A DNA stretch of 6,796 bases, from contig JAUXIQ010000111.1 in assembly GCA_030620925.1 (NCBI GenBank), forward strand, positions 1-6,796, written 5' to 3'. Below are positions 5,241-6,796 of this stretch, piece by piece; position 1 is the stretch's first letter; each line of letters opens with the position of its first letter. A model generated the notes under the pieces. That model had not been told where the DNA came from. It saw only the letters and a program-made list of their open reading frames with translations, and made no database searches. This DNA comes from JAUXIQ01 sp030620925 [NCBI: Nitrospinota bacterium] (GTDB lineage: Bacteria; JAUXIQ01). Position numbers and translations under genes: made by a program.

Positions 5241-6095
5241 ATGGGAGCCACTATTCTGGACGGGAAAAAGGTTTCCCAACTTGTAAAAGAAAAGGTGAAG
5301 AAAGAGGTGCGTGAGCTCCTTGAAGGGGGCGCCACGCCGCCGGGTTTGGCGGTGGCCCTGGTTGGAGAAGACCCCGCCTCGAAGATATATGTGCGCAAAA
5401 AAGGGGAAGCCTGCGAGGAAGCAGGCATCACCTCCCATCAATATAACCTGCCGGACACCGTAACCCAGGAAGAGCTTTTATCCCTGGTGCGCGACCTGAA
5501 CGGCAGGGAGGATGTCAACGGCATCCTGGTGCAGCTCCCCCTGCCCTCTCACGTCGATTCCAAAACCGTTCTGGAAGTGGTCGACCCGCTCAAGGACGTG
5601 GACGGCTTCCACCCCTACAACGTGGGAAAACTCGTCGCTAACGACGTCAACCTCCTGCCCTGCACTCCGTCGGGCATCATGGAGATACTGGATCATTACC
5701 GGATACCCATAGAGGGCGCCGACGCAGTGATAATAGGGCGGAGCGATATTGTGGGCAAACCCATGGCCATTATGCTCATGCACCGCCATGCGACCATAAC
5801 CGTCTGCCACTCCCGGACCAGGAACCTCGCTCAAGTGGCCGCCGGGGCGGATATACTTGTCGCCGCCCTGGGTAAGGCAAGGCTGGTCACCGCCGAAATG
5901 GTGAAAGAAGGGGCGGTGGTCATCGACGTGGGAATGAACCGGGTGGAGGGCAAACTCACGGGAGACGTGGATTTCGAAGCCGTGTCCGAAAAGGCTTCCC
6001 ACATAACCCCGGTGCCCGGTGGCGTGGGCCCGATGACGGTGGCCATGCTGCTCAAGAACACGCTGACAGCTTACAGGAAACAGACCGGAAGATAG
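5241..6095 (+). CDS. folD: FolD bifunctional methylene-THF dehydrogenase / methenyl-THF cyclohydrolase
   Basis: This cytosolic enzyme oxidises 5,10-methylene-THF with NAD(P)+ and hydrolyses the methenyl product to 10-formyl-THF, supplying one-carbon units for purines and formyl-Met. Key residues match the E. coli numbering: Tyr50 and the catalytic Lys54 in [17 protein letters not shown], Gln98 in ILVQLPLP, and Asp121 in [12 protein letters not shown]. The Rossmann nucleotide site reads [13 protein letters not shown] (164-176), with Asp where Asn is common, a frequent variant. The C-terminal [14 protein letters not shown] (258-271) closes the folate site. Length (284) is full. The ATG at 5241 has only GAGAG (5231-5235) as ribosome site, but family alignment supports it. 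It follows its own strong promoter and precedes xseA by 11 bases, implying co-transcription. Confidence 0.97.
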   Translation: MGATILDGKKVSQLVKEKVKKEVRELLEGGATPPGLAVALVGEDPASKIYVRKKGEACEEAGITSHQYNLPDTVTQEELLSLVRDLNGREDVNGILVQLPLPSHVDSKTVLEVVDPLKDVDGFHPYNVGKLVANDVNLLPCTPSGIMEILDHYRIPIEGADAVIIGRSDIVGKPMAIMLMHRHATITVCHSRTRNLAQVAAGADILVAALGKARLVTAEMVKEGAVVIDVGMNRVEGKLTGDVDFEAVSEKASHITPVPGGVGPMTVAMLLKNTLTAYRKQTGR

Positions 6096-6106
6096 ATAGG
6101 GATACC

Positions 6107-6796
6107 ATGGAAGAAAACAACCTCTTCGAGTCGCTGACCCACGAGATTTACACCGTAAGCCGGCTCACCGCGGAAATCAAAGACGTCCTGGAAGGAGAGT
6201 TCTTCGATGTCTGGGTGGAGGGGGAGATATCCAATATGCGCAACCCCTCCTCCGGCCATACCTACCTCACTCTCAAGGACGATTCCTCCCAGCTCAGGGG
6301 GGTCATCTGGAAATCCGCCATGCGGGGCGTTAAATTTCAACCCGAAGACGGTATGCAGGTGGTCGCCCGGGGACGGGTGACCGTCTATGAGCCGCGGGGC
6401 GATTACCAGCTCATCATAGAGTACATAGAGCCCAAAGGGGTGGGGGCGCTCCAGCTCGCCTTCGAGCAGTTGAAGCAGCGTCTCATGGAAGAGGGCCTCT
6501 TCGATGAGAAGCGCAAGAGACCGCTTCCCCTTCTGCCTCAGAGAATAGGTGTGGTGTCCTCCCCCACGGGGGCCGCCATCCGGGATATACTGCGGGTCAT
6601 AGAGCGGAGGTTCGCCAACGTGCACGTTCTGCTTTACCCGGTCCGCGTGCAGGGTGAGGGCGCTGCAGAAGAGATAGCCGAGGCCGTAGGTGCTTTCAAC
6701 AAGCTGCCAGCCCTGGGGCCCGGCCTGCCGGAAGTAGACGTTATCATCGTGGGCAGGGGTGGCGGCTCGCTGGAAGACCTCTGGGCATTCAACGAA
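6107..6796 (+). CDS. xseA: Exodeoxyribonuclease VII large subunit (XseA), N-terminal 230 residues, cut by window end
   Basis: The frame is open from the ATG at 6107 to the window edge, about half of a normal 400-450 residue XseA. With several XseB subunits it degrades single-stranded DNA in both directions. The N-terminal OB-fold domain is visible (about 1-110: [20 protein letters not shown], then [16 protein letters not shown] and VIWK). It leads through [20 protein letters not shown] into the catalytic domain, with [17 protein letters not shown] (about 146-162) and the conserved [15 protein letters not shown] at the very end of the window. AGGGA at 6098-6102, four bases before the ATG, supports the start. 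The 11-base gap after folD places both in one transcript. xseB would be expected just downstream, outside the window. Confidence 0.96.
   Translation, partial: MEENNLFESLTHEIYTVSRLTAEIKDVLEGEFFDVWVEGEISNMRNPSSGHTYLTLKDDSSQLRGVIWKSAMRGVKFQPEDGMQVVARGRVTVYEPRGDYQLIIEYIEPKGVGALQLAFEQLKQRLMEEGLFDEKRKRPLPLLPQRIGVVSSPTGAAIRDILRVIERRFANVHVLLYPVRVQGEGAAEEIAEAVGAFNKLPALGPGLPEVDVIIVGRGGGSLEDLWAFNE

Noticed and set aside
5478-6002. A 174-codon minus-strand frame inside folD
   Set aside because: It is antisense to a textbook FolD sequence with all catalytic residues. The His/Val/Gly-rich product has no known fold.
6071-6625. A 184-codon minus-strand frame opposite xseA
   Set aside because: The plus strand here encodes an unmistakable XseA OB-fold and catalytic start, so the minus frame is a shadow.

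Overview
The window is an ordinary stretch of bacterial chromosome carrying housekeeping genes. It holds nine protein-coding genes, two of them cut by the window ends, and no RNA gene, mobile element or CRISPR array that I can see. Base composition is moderately GC-rich. Isoleucine is often coded by AUA (9 of 16 Ile codons in folD), a preference seen in some anaerobic and thermophilic lineages. The ScpA and ScpB core motifs read to me more like those of Desulfobacterota (Geobacter-type) and neighbouring phyla than like Bacillus. A rubrerythrin-type protein and an SLH-domain protein suggest an anaerobe with SLH-type envelope proteins. I cannot name the lineage with confidence from this window.

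Layout: (1) 2-349 (+), the C-terminal part of a ferritin-like/rubrerythrin-family protein. (2) 397-480, two strong inverted repeats acting as terminators between convergent genes. (3) 475-909 (-), a VOC/glyoxalase-fold metalloenzyme with its own predicted promoter. (4) 910-1199, a divergent intergenic region with several inverted repeats, a minus-strand promoter and a plus-strand extended -10 promoter. (5) 1200-5098 (+), a run of five co-directional genes: scpA, scpB, an rluB-type pseudouridine synthase, an exported TPR plus SLH-like protein, and a CDP-alcohol phosphatidyltransferase. (6) 5099-5240, an intergenic region with a near-consensus sigma70 promoter. (7) 5241 to the window end (+), folD followed by the first 230 codons of xseA.

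How the genes relate: scpA and scpB encode the kleisin and the winged-helix partner of the SMC condensin used in chromosome segregation. The adjacent rluB-type gene modifies 23S rRNA, a neighbourhood found in many phyla. The next two genes concern the envelope: a secreted repeat protein and a phospholipid head-group synthase. FolD makes one-carbon tetrahydrofolate intermediates, and XseA is the large subunit of exonuclease VII; the folD-xseA pairing is a known conserved neighbourhood. I found no convincing evidence of an undescribed system. The points most worth a second look are the structured 980-1104 spacer, the divergent C-terminal motif of the RluB-type protein, and the TPR/SLH-like protein inside a segregation operon.
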